This document shows, piece by piece, positions 35,451 through 43,293 of a stretch of DNA of 64,000 bases (positions within the stretch are counted from its first letter, which is position 1; the number at the start of each line of letters is the position of its first letter). The notes beneath the pieces were generated by a model. That model was given only the letters and a program-made list of their open reading frames with translations, was not told the origin of the DNA and made no database searches. The position numbers were made by a program, and so were the translations under genes. Origin of the DNA: Oceanobacter mangrovi (GTDB lineage: Bacteria; Pseudomonadota; Gammaproteobacteria; Pseudomonadales; Oceanobacteraceae). The DNA is taken from positions 1-64,000 of the forward strand of contig NZ_JAHXZR010000001.1 in the NCBI RefSeq assembly GCF_019740315.1, written 5' to 3'.

Positions 35451-36932
35451 TTATTTGAGGTACCAGCCCCAGGGTTCATCACTGTTGAAACTGGTGATTT
35501 GCTTGGTTTCCAGATAATTGTTAAGCCCCCAGATACCCAGCTCGCGGCCAATGCCACTGTGCTTATAACCACCCCAGGGCGCCTGGCTGAAGGTCGGCTG
35601 CGAGCAGTTGATCCAGACAATGCCGGCGCGCAGCTTGCGAGCCACCCGGTTGCAACGCTCAATGTCTTGCGACATCACCGCACCGGCCAGACCAAAACGG
35701 GAATTATTGGAAACCCGAATGGCCTCGCCTTCGTCGCTGAACTTGCGAATACAGACTACCGGGCCAAAGATTTCCTCAGTCCAGACTGAACAGTCGTCCG
35801 GTACATCAACAAAGATGGTTGGCTGCAGGTAATACCCCTTGTCGAAACCGGCCGGGCGTTCGCCTCCATACAGCAGCGTGGCACCTTCTCTGGCACCCCG
35901 AATAATCATCGAAGTGACCTTGTCGTATTGACTGGCGTTGACCAGCGGCCCCATCAGGACACCCTCTTCCATGCCGTTGCCAATACGGATTTTGGCGGTT
36001 TCTTCCAGCAGCCGGGCCATCAGACGGTCGTAGATGCCATCCTGAATCAGCACTCTGGAAGTCGCCGAGCAGACCTCACCCTTGTTCCAGAAAATGCCGA
36101 ACAGAATCCACTCCACCGCGGCGTCAATATCGGCATCATCAAAAATAATAAACGGCGACTTGCCACCCAGTTCCAGTGACACGTTTTTCAGATCACGAGC
36201 CGCTGCCTGCATGATGCGACTGCCGGTCGGCACACTCCCGGTAAAGGCGATCTTATCCACATCCGGGTGTTCGCTCAGTGGCGCACCGGCATCCGGGCCA
36301 AGCCCGCTAACCACATTCAGTACCCCGGCAGGCAGGCCGGATTCGTCGGCGATATTGGCCAGCTCCAGCGCCGTCAGAGGGGTTACTTCAGAAGGTTTCA
36401 GTACCATGGTGCAACCAGCGGCCAACGCCGGGGCGACTTTCCAGGCAGCCATCAGCATGGGGAAATTCCACGGAATAATGGCCGCCGCCACGCCGGCCGG
36501 TTCCTTGATCGCCACGGAGCTGAAACGCTCGTCAGGCAGGGCAACCTCGGTACTGCCGTTGTGATCCAACTGTTCCGCCAGATCAGCGTACATTTCAAAG
36601 GTGCCCGCAGTGTCTTCGATATCCCATTGGGCTTCCGCAAAAGGCTTGCCGTTATCACGTACTTCCAACGCCGCCAGATAATCCAGCTTGGCGCGAATAC
36701 CCGCGGCGATACGGCGCAAATAGACTGCCCGTTCAGCGCCGCTGAGGCCTGACCAGGAGTCGTCATCAAACTTGTTACGGGCCGCTTTAACCGCCAGATC
36801 GACGTCTTCGGCGGTGGCTGCTGCAACCTCGGCGATGACACTTTCATCGGCGGGATTAATGGTTTTAAAGGTGCCGTGTTTGGCCGGCTCTACCCAGGTA
36901 CCGTTGATGTATAAACGGGTGTAAGACTGCAT
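35451..36932 (-). CDS. Aldehyde dehydrogenase, betaine-aldehyde/aminoaldehyde type
   Basis: NAD(P)-dependent aldehyde dehydrogenase of 493 residues. It has the oxyanion Asn region IIPWNFP, KPSEVTPLTALEL, the Rossmann GSVPTG, catalytic Glu in LELGGKSP, nucleophilic Cys in GEVCSATSR, and EIFGPVV. The GEVCSATS wording and the C-terminal DEPWGWY are typical of plant-type betaine-aldehyde and aminoaldehyde dehydrogenases. The substrate could be betaine aldehyde or 4-aminobutanal/3-aminopropanal from polyamines; the latter would feed the beta-alanine genes at 38-41 kb. A LysR gene lies just upstream on the same strand. Confidence 0.88.
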   Translation of the reverse strand: MQSYTRLYINGTWVEPAKHGTFKTINPADESVIAEVAAATAEDVDLAVKAARNKFDDDSWSGLSGAERAVYLRRIAAGIRAKLDYLAALEVRDNGKPFAEAQWDIEDTAGTFEMYADLAEQLDHNGSTEVALPDERFSSVAIKEPAGVAAAIIPWNFPMLMAAWKVAPALAAGCTMVLKPSEVTPLTALELANIADESGLPAGVLNVVSGLGPDAGAPLSEHPDVDKIAFTGSVPTGSRIMQAAARDLKNVSLELGGKSPFIIFDDADIDAAVEWILFGIFWNKGEVCSATSRVLIQDGIYDRLMARLLEETAKIRIGNGMEEGVLMGPLVNASQYDKVTSMIIRGAREGATLLYGGERPAGFDKGYYLQPTIFVDVPDDCSVWTEEIFGPVVCIRKFSDEGEAIRVSNNSRFGLAGAVMSQDIERCNRVARKLRAGIVWINCSQPTFSQAPWGGYKHSGIGRELGIWGLNNYLETKQITSFNSDEPWGWYLK

Positions 36933-37025
36933 CTGGTTACTCCTTGATTCTGCTATTCAGCCCTGCAAGTATCGAACCGGGCCAACCTGCCAGAAATCGT
37001 CTGATTGTCTGGCAAAGCTGCTCCA

Positions 37026-37925
37026 TTAGAGAGCATCAAGGAAGGTTTCCAGCACCAGATTCGGTCGTCGGCCCTGACGGGTCACCATCGCCAGTTCGGC
37101 CTGCAGGCTGAATTCTTGTGGATTGATTGCCCGCATGCGGCCGCTGTCGATCCATTGCTTGGCGTAATGATCGGGCAGATAGCCAATGTATTTGCCGGTT
37201 AATACCAGAAAGGCGATGCCTTCCCGGTCAGAAGCGGTGGCGCTCAGGCGCAGCTGTTGGTTTTGGGCCATCGCCGCTGGCGTCATGCGATAGGAAGGTA
37301 CTACGGCGTCAAACTGCTTCAGTTCCGTGGCCGTCACCTGCGCCGCCCACTCATACAGCGGGTGCTGGTCACTGCAATATAAAAAGCTGTGCTCTTCATA
37401 TAACGACTGATAGTCGAGACCGGAAATCGGCGTAATCAACGGCACCGCACCGACATGGAAGCGGCCATCCAGAACGCCTTTCTCAATCTCACTCGGCGTA
37501 GTCATGCTGATATTGATACGCACACCGGCACCTTTCGAGCGCAAGCGGCTGAGGGCATTGGTAATCCGCATCTGCGACTGGGTCACCAGGCTGTTCATGA
37601 TGCCGATGTTCAGCTCACCCCGAAGTTCTTCGTTGATGCCATTCACATCGGTACGGAAGTTCTCGATGGCTGCCAGCATGGCATCGGCCGCCTGCAACAC
37701 CTGCAAACCTTCGTCGGTGAGAGAAAAACCACCACGGCCGCGCTGACACAGCCGCATACCCAGGCGTTTTTCCAGATCACTCATATGCAAACTGATGGCT
37801 GAACGGCTGATCCCCAGGGTACTTTCTGCAGCGGCAAAACCGCCGGATTCAGACACCGTCTTGAATAACCGGATCAGCTTGAGGTCAAAGTCGGTTACCT
37901 GCGCCAGCATGTGTTTGGCCTTCAT
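37026..37925 (-). CDS. LysR-family transcriptional regulator
   Basis: A 299-residue LysR protein with the helix-turn-helix SGGFAAAESTLGISRSAISLHMSDLEKRLGMRLCQRG and an effector domain (RGELNIGIMNSLVTQSQ; GKYIGYLPDHYAKQW). It lies 93 bp upstream of the aldehyde dehydrogenase gene in the same direction and may control it or the beta-alanine genes at 38.3-41.2 kb. Inducer unknown. Confidence 0.88.
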   Translation of the reverse strand: MKAKHMLAQVTDFDLKLIRLFKTVSESGGFAAAESTLGISRSAISLHMSDLEKRLGMRLCQRGRGGFSLTDEGLQVLQAADAMLAAIENFRTDVNGINEELRGELNIGIMNSLVTQSQMRITNALSRLRSKGAGVRINISMTTPSEIEKGVLDGRFHVGAVPLITPISGLDYQSLYEEHSFLYCSDQHPLYEWAAQVTATELKQFDAVVPSYRMTPAAMAQNQQLRLSATASDREGIAFLVLTGKYIGYLPDHYAKQWIDSGRMRAINPQEFSLQAELAMVTRQGRRPNLVLETFLDAL

Positions 37926-38075
37926 CAGTTGAGGCTCCCAATAACTATCCTGCTTTTATGTTCGATCTAATTAACATAAAACCAGAAAATGGGCATCGCC
38001 TGGTACAGCATTCGTCGTCTTGTAGGGTCGGGGACTGGCTGCGGCCCAACCCGGTGATACAGGGGTATTTATTCC

Positions 38076-38149
38076 GTAGGGTCCAGGCATGCCTGGACAA
38101 CGGCCGCGAATAATCTCTCCGCTGCTGTCGGGACATGTCCCGACCCTAC
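38076..38149. repeat. 74-bp palindromic repeat, copy A
   Basis: The unit begins GTAGG and ends CCTAC. Just inside lie two perfect 18-bp palindromes, GTCCAGGCATGCCTGGAC at the left and GTCGGGACATGTCCCGAC at the right, separated by a 28-bp middle. Both 23-bp ends are identical to copy B, while the middle differs at six positions. This end-conserved, middle-variable pattern suggests a REP-like or miniature mobile repeat family rather than a simple local duplication. Confidence 0.9.
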
Positions 38150-38172
38150 GACGGCTATTTGATAAATCTTGT

Positions 38173-38246
38173 GTAGGGTCCAGGCATGCCTGGACAACCG
38201 CTGCGAATAACCCCACCACTGCTGTCGGGACATGTCCCGACCCTAC
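38173..38246. repeat. 74-bp palindromic repeat, copy B
   Basis: Same length and orientation as copy A, 23 bp downstream of it, with identical 23-bp ends and six differences in the middle. It lies 48 bp past the stop of mmsA (read leftward), so its hairpins could also affect the 3' end of that transcript. Confidence 0.9.
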
Positions 38247-38293
38247 GAACTCCAGGCTCCGGCGCACACCGCAACGAGGGCCCCGCCCATCAG

Positions 38294-39784
38294 TCAGGAC
38301 GGGAACGAGAAGCTCACGCCTTCACGTACACCGCTGGATGGCCAGCGCTGGGTGATGGTCTTGCGTTTGGTGTAGAAACGTACGCCATCCGGGCCGTAGG
38401 CGTGCAGGTCACCAAACAGGGAGCGCTTCCAGCCACCGAACGAGTGATAGGCAACTGGTACTGGCAGCGGTACGTTGATACCGACCATACCCACCTGGAT
38501 GTTATCGCTGAAGTAACGAGCAGCTTCACCGTCACGGGTGAAGATACAGGTGCCGTTGCCGTATTCATGATCGTCGATCAGCTGCATGGCTTCGTCCATG
38601 CTTTTGGCACGCACAACCTGCAGTACCGGGCCAAAGATTTCGGCTTTGTAGCTTTCCATTTCCGGCGTGACGTTATCGATCAGGGTTGCACCAACAAAGA
38701 AGCCTTCGGCATAACCTTCAACCACCGGGTTGCGGCCATCCACTACGACAGTCGCGCCATCGGCTTCCGCACTGCTGATGTAGCCGGAAACTTTCTGCTC
38801 GTGGGCACGGGTAATCACCGGGCCGAAGTCGTTGCTGCTGTCGCAGAAAGCACCCACTTTGAGTCCTTTCATGGCTTCTTTCAGCTTCGACACCAGAGCA
38901 TCAGCCGCAGCGTCACCGACCGCCACCGCCACGGACAGCGCCATGCAACGCTCACCAGAGGAACCAAACGCCGCACCTAACAGCTGATTTACAGTGTTAT
39001 CCATGTCGGCGTCTGGCATCACGATGGCGTGGTTCTTGGCACCACCCAGAGCCTGACAACGCTTGCCATTGGCGTTGGCAGTTTTGTAGATGTATTCGGC
39101 AATCGGGGTAGAACCGACAAAGCTGACGGCCTTGATGCGGCTGTCGTTCAGCAGCGTGTCGACCGCTTCCTTGTCACCGTTGACCACGTTCAGCACGCCT
39201 TTTGGCAAACCGGCTTCCAGCAGCAGCTGGGCGATGTACAAGGTAGAGGACGGATCGCGCTCGGATGGCTTGAGCACAAAGGTGTTGCCGCAGGCAATCG
39301 CCAGCGGGAACATCCACATCGGCACCATGGCCGGGAAATTAAACGGGGTAATACCGGCAACCACACCTAACGGCTGGAAGTCACTCCAGCTGTCGATGCC
39401 CGGGCCAGCATTACGGCTGAACTCGCCTTTCAGCAATTCCGGCACACCACAGGCGTATTCAACGTTTTCGATACCGCGTTGCAGTTCGCCCATGGCATCG
39501 TGAGAAATCTTGCCGTGTTCTTCACCGATCATCTCGCAGATCTTTTCAGCGTTTTGCTCCAGCAGCTCCTTGAAACGGAACATCACACGGGCACGCTTGA
39601 TCGGTGGGGTGTTACGCCACTCAGGGAAGGCCGTCTGCGCTGAGGCAATGGCCTGCTCTACCGTCGCAACGGTCGCCAGTTCAACCTGCTTGCTGACTTC
39701 ACCAGTGGACGGGTTATAAACGTCCTGGGCGCGGCCGCCAGCAGTGATGATTTCACCGTCGATCAAATGACCAATCAGCTTCAT
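38294..39784 (-). CDS. mmsA: CoA-acylating (methyl)malonate-semialdehyde dehydrogenase
   Basis: Converts methylmalonic or malonic semialdehyde with CoA and NAD to propionyl-CoA or acetyl-CoA plus CO2. The 496-residue protein has TPFNFPAMVPMWMFPLAIACGN, KPSERDPSS, the nucleophile in GERCMALS and the strongly conserved C-terminal block HSFGGWKRSLFGDLHAYGPDGVRFYTKRKT. GAGGAG seven bases before the ATG is a good ribosome site. It follows the omega-amino-acid transaminase gene by 104 bp, giving the two-step route beta-alanine to malonic semialdehyde to acetyl-CoA, like bauA-bauC of Pseudomonas aeruginosa; valine catabolism is the other option. Confidence 0.95.
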   Translation of the reverse strand: MKLIGHLIDGEIITAGGRAQDVYNPSTGEVSKQVELATVATVEQAIASAQTAFPEWRNTPPIKRARVMFRFKELLEQNAEKICEMIGEEHGKISHDAMGELQRGIENVEYACGVPELLKGEFSRNAGPGIDSWSDFQPLGVVAGITPFNFPAMVPMWMFPLAIACGNTFVLKPSERDPSSTLYIAQLLLEAGLPKGVLNVVNGDKEAVDTLLNDSRIKAVSFVGSTPIAEYIYKTANANGKRCQALGGAKNHAIVMPDADMDNTVNQLLGAAFGSSGERCMALSVAVAVGDAAADALVSKLKEAMKGLKVGAFCDSSNDFGPVITRAHEQKVSGYISSAEADGATVVVDGRNPVVEGYAEGFFVGATLIDNVTPEMESYKAEIFGPVLQVVRAKSMDEAMQLIDDHEYGNGTCIFTRDGEAARYFSDNIQVGMVGINVPLPVPVAYHSFGGWKRSLFGDLHAYGPDGVRFYTKRKTITQRWPSSGVREGVSFSFPS

Positions 39785-39888
39785 GGTTAACTCCTCGAAT
39801 TCAAATCTGTTCAGCAGCAGCCAGTTGCTCTGTCTTGCCGCCGCCGCTGTGGATAATTTTTTGTGGTTGGCGTGATCAGTTTGTTCGC

Positions 39889-41241
39889 TTAACCAATCTC
39901 AGCCAGTGAATCGCCAAGGGCGTTCACCAGACGGTCAATTTCATCCGCTTCAACGGTGAATGGCAGACCCAGCTGGATGGTGTCGCCGCCGTAACGCACG
40001 TAGAAACCCTTCTCCCAGCACTTCATGGCAATCTGGTAAGGACGCAGTGCGGGTTCACCCGGGGCCGCTTCAATTTGCAGCGCGCCAGCCAGGCCATAGT
40101 TGCGAATATCCGTGATGTAACGGCTGCCCTTGAGGCTATGCAACGCCTGTTCAAATACCGGCGCCATTTCACGGGAGCGATCGATCAGCTGTTCGCTTTC
40201 AAGCAGATCCAGTGTCGCCAGCGCCGCCGCACAAGCAACCGGGTGAGCGGAATAGGTGTAACCGTGTGGCAGTTCCAGCATGTATTCCAGGCCACCGTTA
40301 TCCATATAGGTCTGGTAGATCTCACCACTGGTAATCACCGCACCCATTGGAATCGCGCCATTGGTAATCTGCTTGGCGACGTTAAGAATATCCGGAGTCA
40401 CGCCAAAGCGTTCGGCCGCGGTCATGGCACCCATACGGCCAAAACCAGTGATCACTTCGTCGAAGATCAACAGGATGTTGTTGGCGGTACAGATTTCACG
40501 CAGACGCTTGAGGTAGCCAACCGGTGGTGGAATCACACCCGCAGAACCGGATACCGGCTCGACAATCACAGCGGCAATATTGGAAGCGTCGTGCAGGGCG
40601 ATCAGTTCCAGCAGCTCGTCGGCCATCTCAGCGCCTTGTTCCGGCATGCCTTTGGTGAAGGCAAAATCCTTGCGCAAGGTATGCGACAGATGATCTACCG
40701 GCACACCCTGACCATAAAGGGCACGGTTACCGCCAATACCACCAACGGAAATACCACCGTAGTTCACACCGTGGTAACCCTTGGCCCGGCCAATCAGCAA
40801 ACGTTTGCAGGCCTGACCTTTTTTCTTCCAGTAACCCTGGGCAATTTTCAGAGAGGTGTCGGCGCTTTCAGAACCGGAACCGGTGAAGAACACATAGTCC
40901 AGCCCTTCAGGCATCAGGCCACGAATACGGTGCGCCAGTTCAAATGACTTCGGCTGACCAAACTGGAACGCCGGGGCGTAATCCAGCGTCTGCAGCTGCT
41001 TGTAAACGGCTTCCGCGATTTCCGGGCGATTGTGGCCAGCGCCACAGGTCCAGAGACCAGACAGACCATCAAAAATCTTGCGACCTTCGGCATCAAAATA
41101 ATAACGACCTTCAGCACCCGTGATGATGCGCGGGTCTTTCTTGAACTGACGGTTGGCCGTAAACGGCATCCAGTGAGCATCCAGCTGTTCAGCGGACAAA
41201 CCATGGAAAGAAGCTGCCTGAGAAGACGCTTGATCTGACAT
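39889..41241 (-). CDS. Omega-amino acid (beta-alanine):pyruvate transaminase
   Basis: Class III PLP transaminase of 450 residues. It shows the start LDAHWMPFTANRQFKKDPRII of the beta-alanine-pyruvate group, GLSGLWTCGAGHNRPEIAEAV, FTGSGSESADTSLKIA, YHGVNYGGISVGG, LLIFDEVITGFGRMG and the Schiff-base Lys in NVAKQITNGAIPMGAV. The ATG at 41241 with GAGG six bases upstream is preferred to the frame start at 41274. With mmsA downstream the likely substrate is beta-alanine, equivalent to BauA. Confidence 0.92.
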   Translation of the reverse strand: MSDQASSQAASFHGLSAEQLDAHWMPFTANRQFKKDPRIITGAEGRYYFDAEGRKIFDGLSGLWTCGAGHNRPEIAEAVYKQLQTLDYAPAFQFGQPKSFELAHRIRGLMPEGLDYVFFTGSGSESADTSLKIAQGYWKKKGQACKRLLIGRAKGYHGVNYGGISVGGIGGNRALYGQGVPVDHLSHTLRKDFAFTKGMPEQGAEMADELLELIALHDASNIAAVIVEPVSGSAGVIPPPVGYLKRLREICTANNILLIFDEVITGFGRMGAMTAAERFGVTPDILNVAKQITNGAIPMGAVITSGEIYQTYMDNGGLEYMLELPHGYTYSAHPVACAAALATLDLLESEQLIDRSREMAPVFEQALHSLKGSRYITDIRNYGLAGALQIEAAPGEPALRPYQIAMKCWEKGFYVRYGGDTIQLGLPFTVEADEIDRLVNALGDSLAEIG

Positions 41242-41417
41242 CACACACCTCAAAAAGAAGACAAGGGCGATCACTCATTGATCGTCAATTGCAGCCAGTT
41301 TGGCAGTGGGGAAAAGTTGAATAAATTTGAAAATGCTCAAGCTTTGTTAAAGGTTTACTAAACTTTGTAAGACTCACCTCAGGAGCAATCTGACTCATGC
41401 GTTCACTACTCTAATCA

Positions 41418-41517
41418 GTGAGAAGCCGGTCACACAGAGAGACTTGGCTTCGCGGCTGATGCCCAATTTGAGGCATACCTCCCGGCAATCACTTCACTGG
41501 CTATCGATAATCCGTGC
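41418..41517 (+). repeat. Upstream direct repeat, left copy (before immunity-like gene 1)
   Basis: About 100 bp before gene copy 1 align by eye with 42688-42786 before copy 3. Shared blocks include TTTGAG followed by GCATA/ACATA, CCCGGCAAT, CGA followed by AATC, and ATGACAA at the start codon. The duplication that made the gene copies therefore carried the presumed promoter and leader as well. No clear -35/-10 could be assigned. Confidence 0.65.
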
Positions 41518-42060
41518 ATGACAACATTAAGCATCGTTCTCTGTGGATTTTTTCTATTGGCTTTAGTGGCACTTTGGCCAATATTCTCCTGGTTACTATT
41601 CGGTGGATGGGGATCTCCTGTAATAAAATCAACAATATGTGCCTTTTCAGGATTTGATGGGCAACTGTTAAAAAATGGCACACCGTTGGCGAATGAAAAG
41701 GTGATTCGTCAGTATGAATGGGCTGATGAAATACATCAGGAAGAAATGACAACAGATGAAAATGGATATTTCAGCTTCGAGTCTGTATGGGAAGATTACG
41801 AATATAAAATTGAATACTATTTTTCGGTATCTCAAAGAATTTTTTACAATAATGATGAAAACGTAATTTGGGGTGGTGTGAAACAAAGAAAGGAAGAATT
41901 CTCTGAGTTTGGTGGAAAAAGGCCTTTTCTAACCAGTGACGTCACTGATGAATTAAAAAGATGGCCGGTAAAAGACAACCTGATTATGACTTCATTTAAG
42001 GTGTCCGGTTTTGTTAACCAGAACAGTAGCTTGTATTTTGAGGAAGGACAGCTCCTGTGA
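41518..42060 (+). CDS. Immunity-like membrane-anchored protein, copy 1 of 3
   Basis: A 180-residue protein with an N-terminal membrane helix (about 4-28, LSIVLCGFFLLALVALWPIF) and a beta-sandwich-like domain (about 39-150). Landmarks are FSGFDGQLLKNGTPLANEKVIRQYEW and TTDENGYFSFES, as in carboxypeptidase-regulatory-like/DUF6795-type proteins that accompany type VI effectors. The last 18 residues differ from copy 3; the end YFEEGQLL is the out-of-frame reading of DNA that encodes the membrane-exit region in copy 3 (see findings). Codon use is AT-rich unlike flanking genes. The immunity role rests on the lipase downstream and is inference. Confidence 0.72.
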   Translation: MTTLSIVLCGFFLLALVALWPIFSWLLFGGWGSPVIKSTICAFSGFDGQLLKNGTPLANEKVIRQYEWADEIHQEEMTTDENGYFSFESVWEDYEYKIEYYFSVSQRIFYNNDENVIWGGVKQRKEEFSEFGGKRPFLTSDVTDELKRWPVKDNLIMTSFKVSGFVNQNSSLYFEEGQLL

Positions 42061-42449
42061 AAAAAGAAACCATATGTGCCTTTTCAGGTTTTGATGGGCA
42101 ACTGTTAAAAAACGGCGTTCCGTTAGCGAACGAGAAGGTGATTCGTCAGTATGAATGGGCTGATGAAATACACCAGGAAGAAACGACAACAGATGAGAAT
42201 GGGTATTTTAGCTTTGAGTCTGCTTGGGAAAATTACGAATATAGAATCGAATTTAATTTCTGTGTACCTCAGGAAATAAGGACTACTGATGAACTCATCC
42301 CCATTTTTGGAGGGGGTAAACTCAGAAAGCACGAATTCTCAGAGTTTAACGATCATCGTTGTCTGGTCGTATTCGAAATCACTGAGCCACTTTCCAGATG
42401 GGATATAGCTGGAAACCAATCGCTTTCAAATGGAAAAATCAAGGGATAG
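42057..42449 (+). CDS. Immunity-like protein, copy 2 of 3, membrane anchor lost
   Basis: A 130-residue protein that starts at a GTG overlapping the stop of copy 1 (GTGA). The first half (KETICAFSGFDGQLLKNGVPL and on to DENGYFSFESAWE) is nearly identical to copy 3. The second half is divergent (VPQEIRTTDELIPIFGGGK; EPLSRWDIAG). It has no signal or membrane helix. The DNA just upstream matches the copy 3 codons for its membrane-exit segment, but a GGA Gly codon of copy 3 is TGA here. The same DNA (GAGGAAGGA) now serves as a plausible ribosome site. It could be a real cytoplasmic variant or a decaying fragment. Confidence 0.6.
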   Translation: MKKETICAFSGFDGQLLKNGVPLANEKVIRQYEWADEIHQEETTTDENGYFSFESAWENYEYRIEFNFCVPQEIRTTDELIPIFGGGKLRKHEFSEFNDHRCLVVFEITEPLSRWDIAGNQSLSNGKIKG

Positions 42450-42455
42450 ATTAGC

Positions 42456-42483
42456 GAGTCTCTGAAAACAGACTCAATTTTTT
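42456..42483 (+). terminator. Rho-independent terminator after copy 2
   Basis: GAGTCT (42456-42461) pairs with AGACTC (42470-42475) around an eight-base loop, followed by AA and six T (42478-42483). It lies 6 bp after the copy 2 stop, so copies 1 and 2 form one transcription unit and copy 3 with the lipase another. Confidence 0.7.
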
Positions 42484-42687
42484 CAAGTATCGCCGACTCT
42501 GCGTGCGAAGAGCGCAAAGCGAACCCTGCCGAAGCAGACGATGATGCTCGGGAATAAATATTGGTACGGCTGCTGCCGCTGATGGATGCTGAAAGACTAT
42601 TGGGATTATTCCAAAAGCCTCTCTACTGGGGAGGTTCTGAAAACAACGTTTAGCCTGATACAACTCCTCTATACACAACGTTATCGA
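42484..42687. other. Gene-free spacer between copy 2 and copy 3
   Basis: No convincing gene. A rightward frame interrupted by one stop runs through about 42510-42690, and a leftward 103-codon frame overlaps it; neither matches a family I know. It may be the relic of something lost during the rearrangements that made the three gene copies. Confidence 0.5.
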
Positions 42688-42786
42688 TGAGAACTCGCTC
42701 ACAGATAAACAGCTCGGTTCGCAACTAATTGTCAGTTTGAGACATATTACCCGGCAATACATACCCTTGCTGCCGACAATCAGCCC
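42688..42786 (+). repeat. Upstream direct repeat, right copy (before immunity-like gene 3)
   Basis: Diverged copy of the 41418-41517 upstream region, ending at the ATGACAAT start of gene copy 3. It presumably carries the promoter for copy 3 and the lipase. Confidence 0.65.
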
Positions 42787-43293
42787 ATGACAATATTCAT
42801 CATCATCATCTTCGTCATTCTACTGTGGGTCATACCATTATTTTGGCCAATTATTTCATGGCTTGTATTTGGAGGAAGGACAGCTCCTGTGATAAAAGAA
42901 ACCATATGTGCCTTTTCAGGATTTGATGGGCAACTGTTTAAAAATGGTGTTCCGTTAGCGAACGAGAAGGTGATTCGTCAGTATGAATGGTCTGATAAAA
43001 TACACCGGGAGGAAACAACAACGGATGAAAATGGATATTTCAGCTTTGAGTCCGCGTGGGAAGACTACGAATATATAATTGAGTTTCACTTTTCAATACC
43101 CCAAAGAATTTTTTACACGCATGATGAAAACGTTATCTGGGGAGGTGTTAAACAATGTGCGTACGAATTCTCAGAGTTTGGTGAAAAAAGGCCTTTTCTA
43201 ACCTGTGACGTCTCTGATGAATTAAAAGGATGGCCAGTAGAAAACAACCTGATTATGACTTCATTTAAGGAACAGGAGGTTCCCCATGTTTAG
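42787..43293 (+). CDS. Immunity-like membrane-anchored protein, copy 3 of 3
   Basis: A 168-residue protein with an N-terminal membrane helix (about 2-27, rich in Ile) followed by the same domain as copies 1 and 2: FSGFDGQLFKNGVPLANEKVIRQYEW, then TTTDENGYFSFESAW. The second half (IPQRIFYTHDENVIWGGVK; RPFLTCDVSDELKGWPVENNLIMTSFK) matches copy 1, not copy 2. Its stop overlaps the lipase start by 8 bp (ATGTTTAG), so the two are translationally coupled. This is the intact member and the best candidate for the cognate immunity protein. If so, the domain would face the periplasm, where lipase effectors act. Confidence 0.75.
   Translation: MTIFIIIIFVILLWVIPLFWPIISWLVFGGRTAPVIKETICAFSGFDGQLFKNGVPLANEKVIRQYEWSDKIHREETTTDENGYFSFESAWEDYEYIIEFHFSIPQRIFYTHDENVIWGGVKQCAYEFSEFGEKRPFLTCDVSDELKGWPVENNLIMTSFKEQEVPHV

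Larger units (their letters stand above)
37926..38293. other. Gene-free stretch carrying palindromic repeats
   Basis: These 368 bp separate the LysR gene from mmsA. They contain two 74-bp repeat units (38076-38149 and 38173-38246) and a possible third, decayed start GTAGGGTCG at 38022. Short open frames here translate the repeats and do not look like genes. Confidence 0.8.

Noticed and set aside
38022-38246. Possible CRISPR array
   Set aside because: Only two full units, each internally palindromic, with no repeat-spacer rhythm and no cas genes.
42451-42762. 103-codon leftward frame between copies 2 and 3
   Set aside because: No recognised domain; it overlaps the terminator and the duplicated upstream region.
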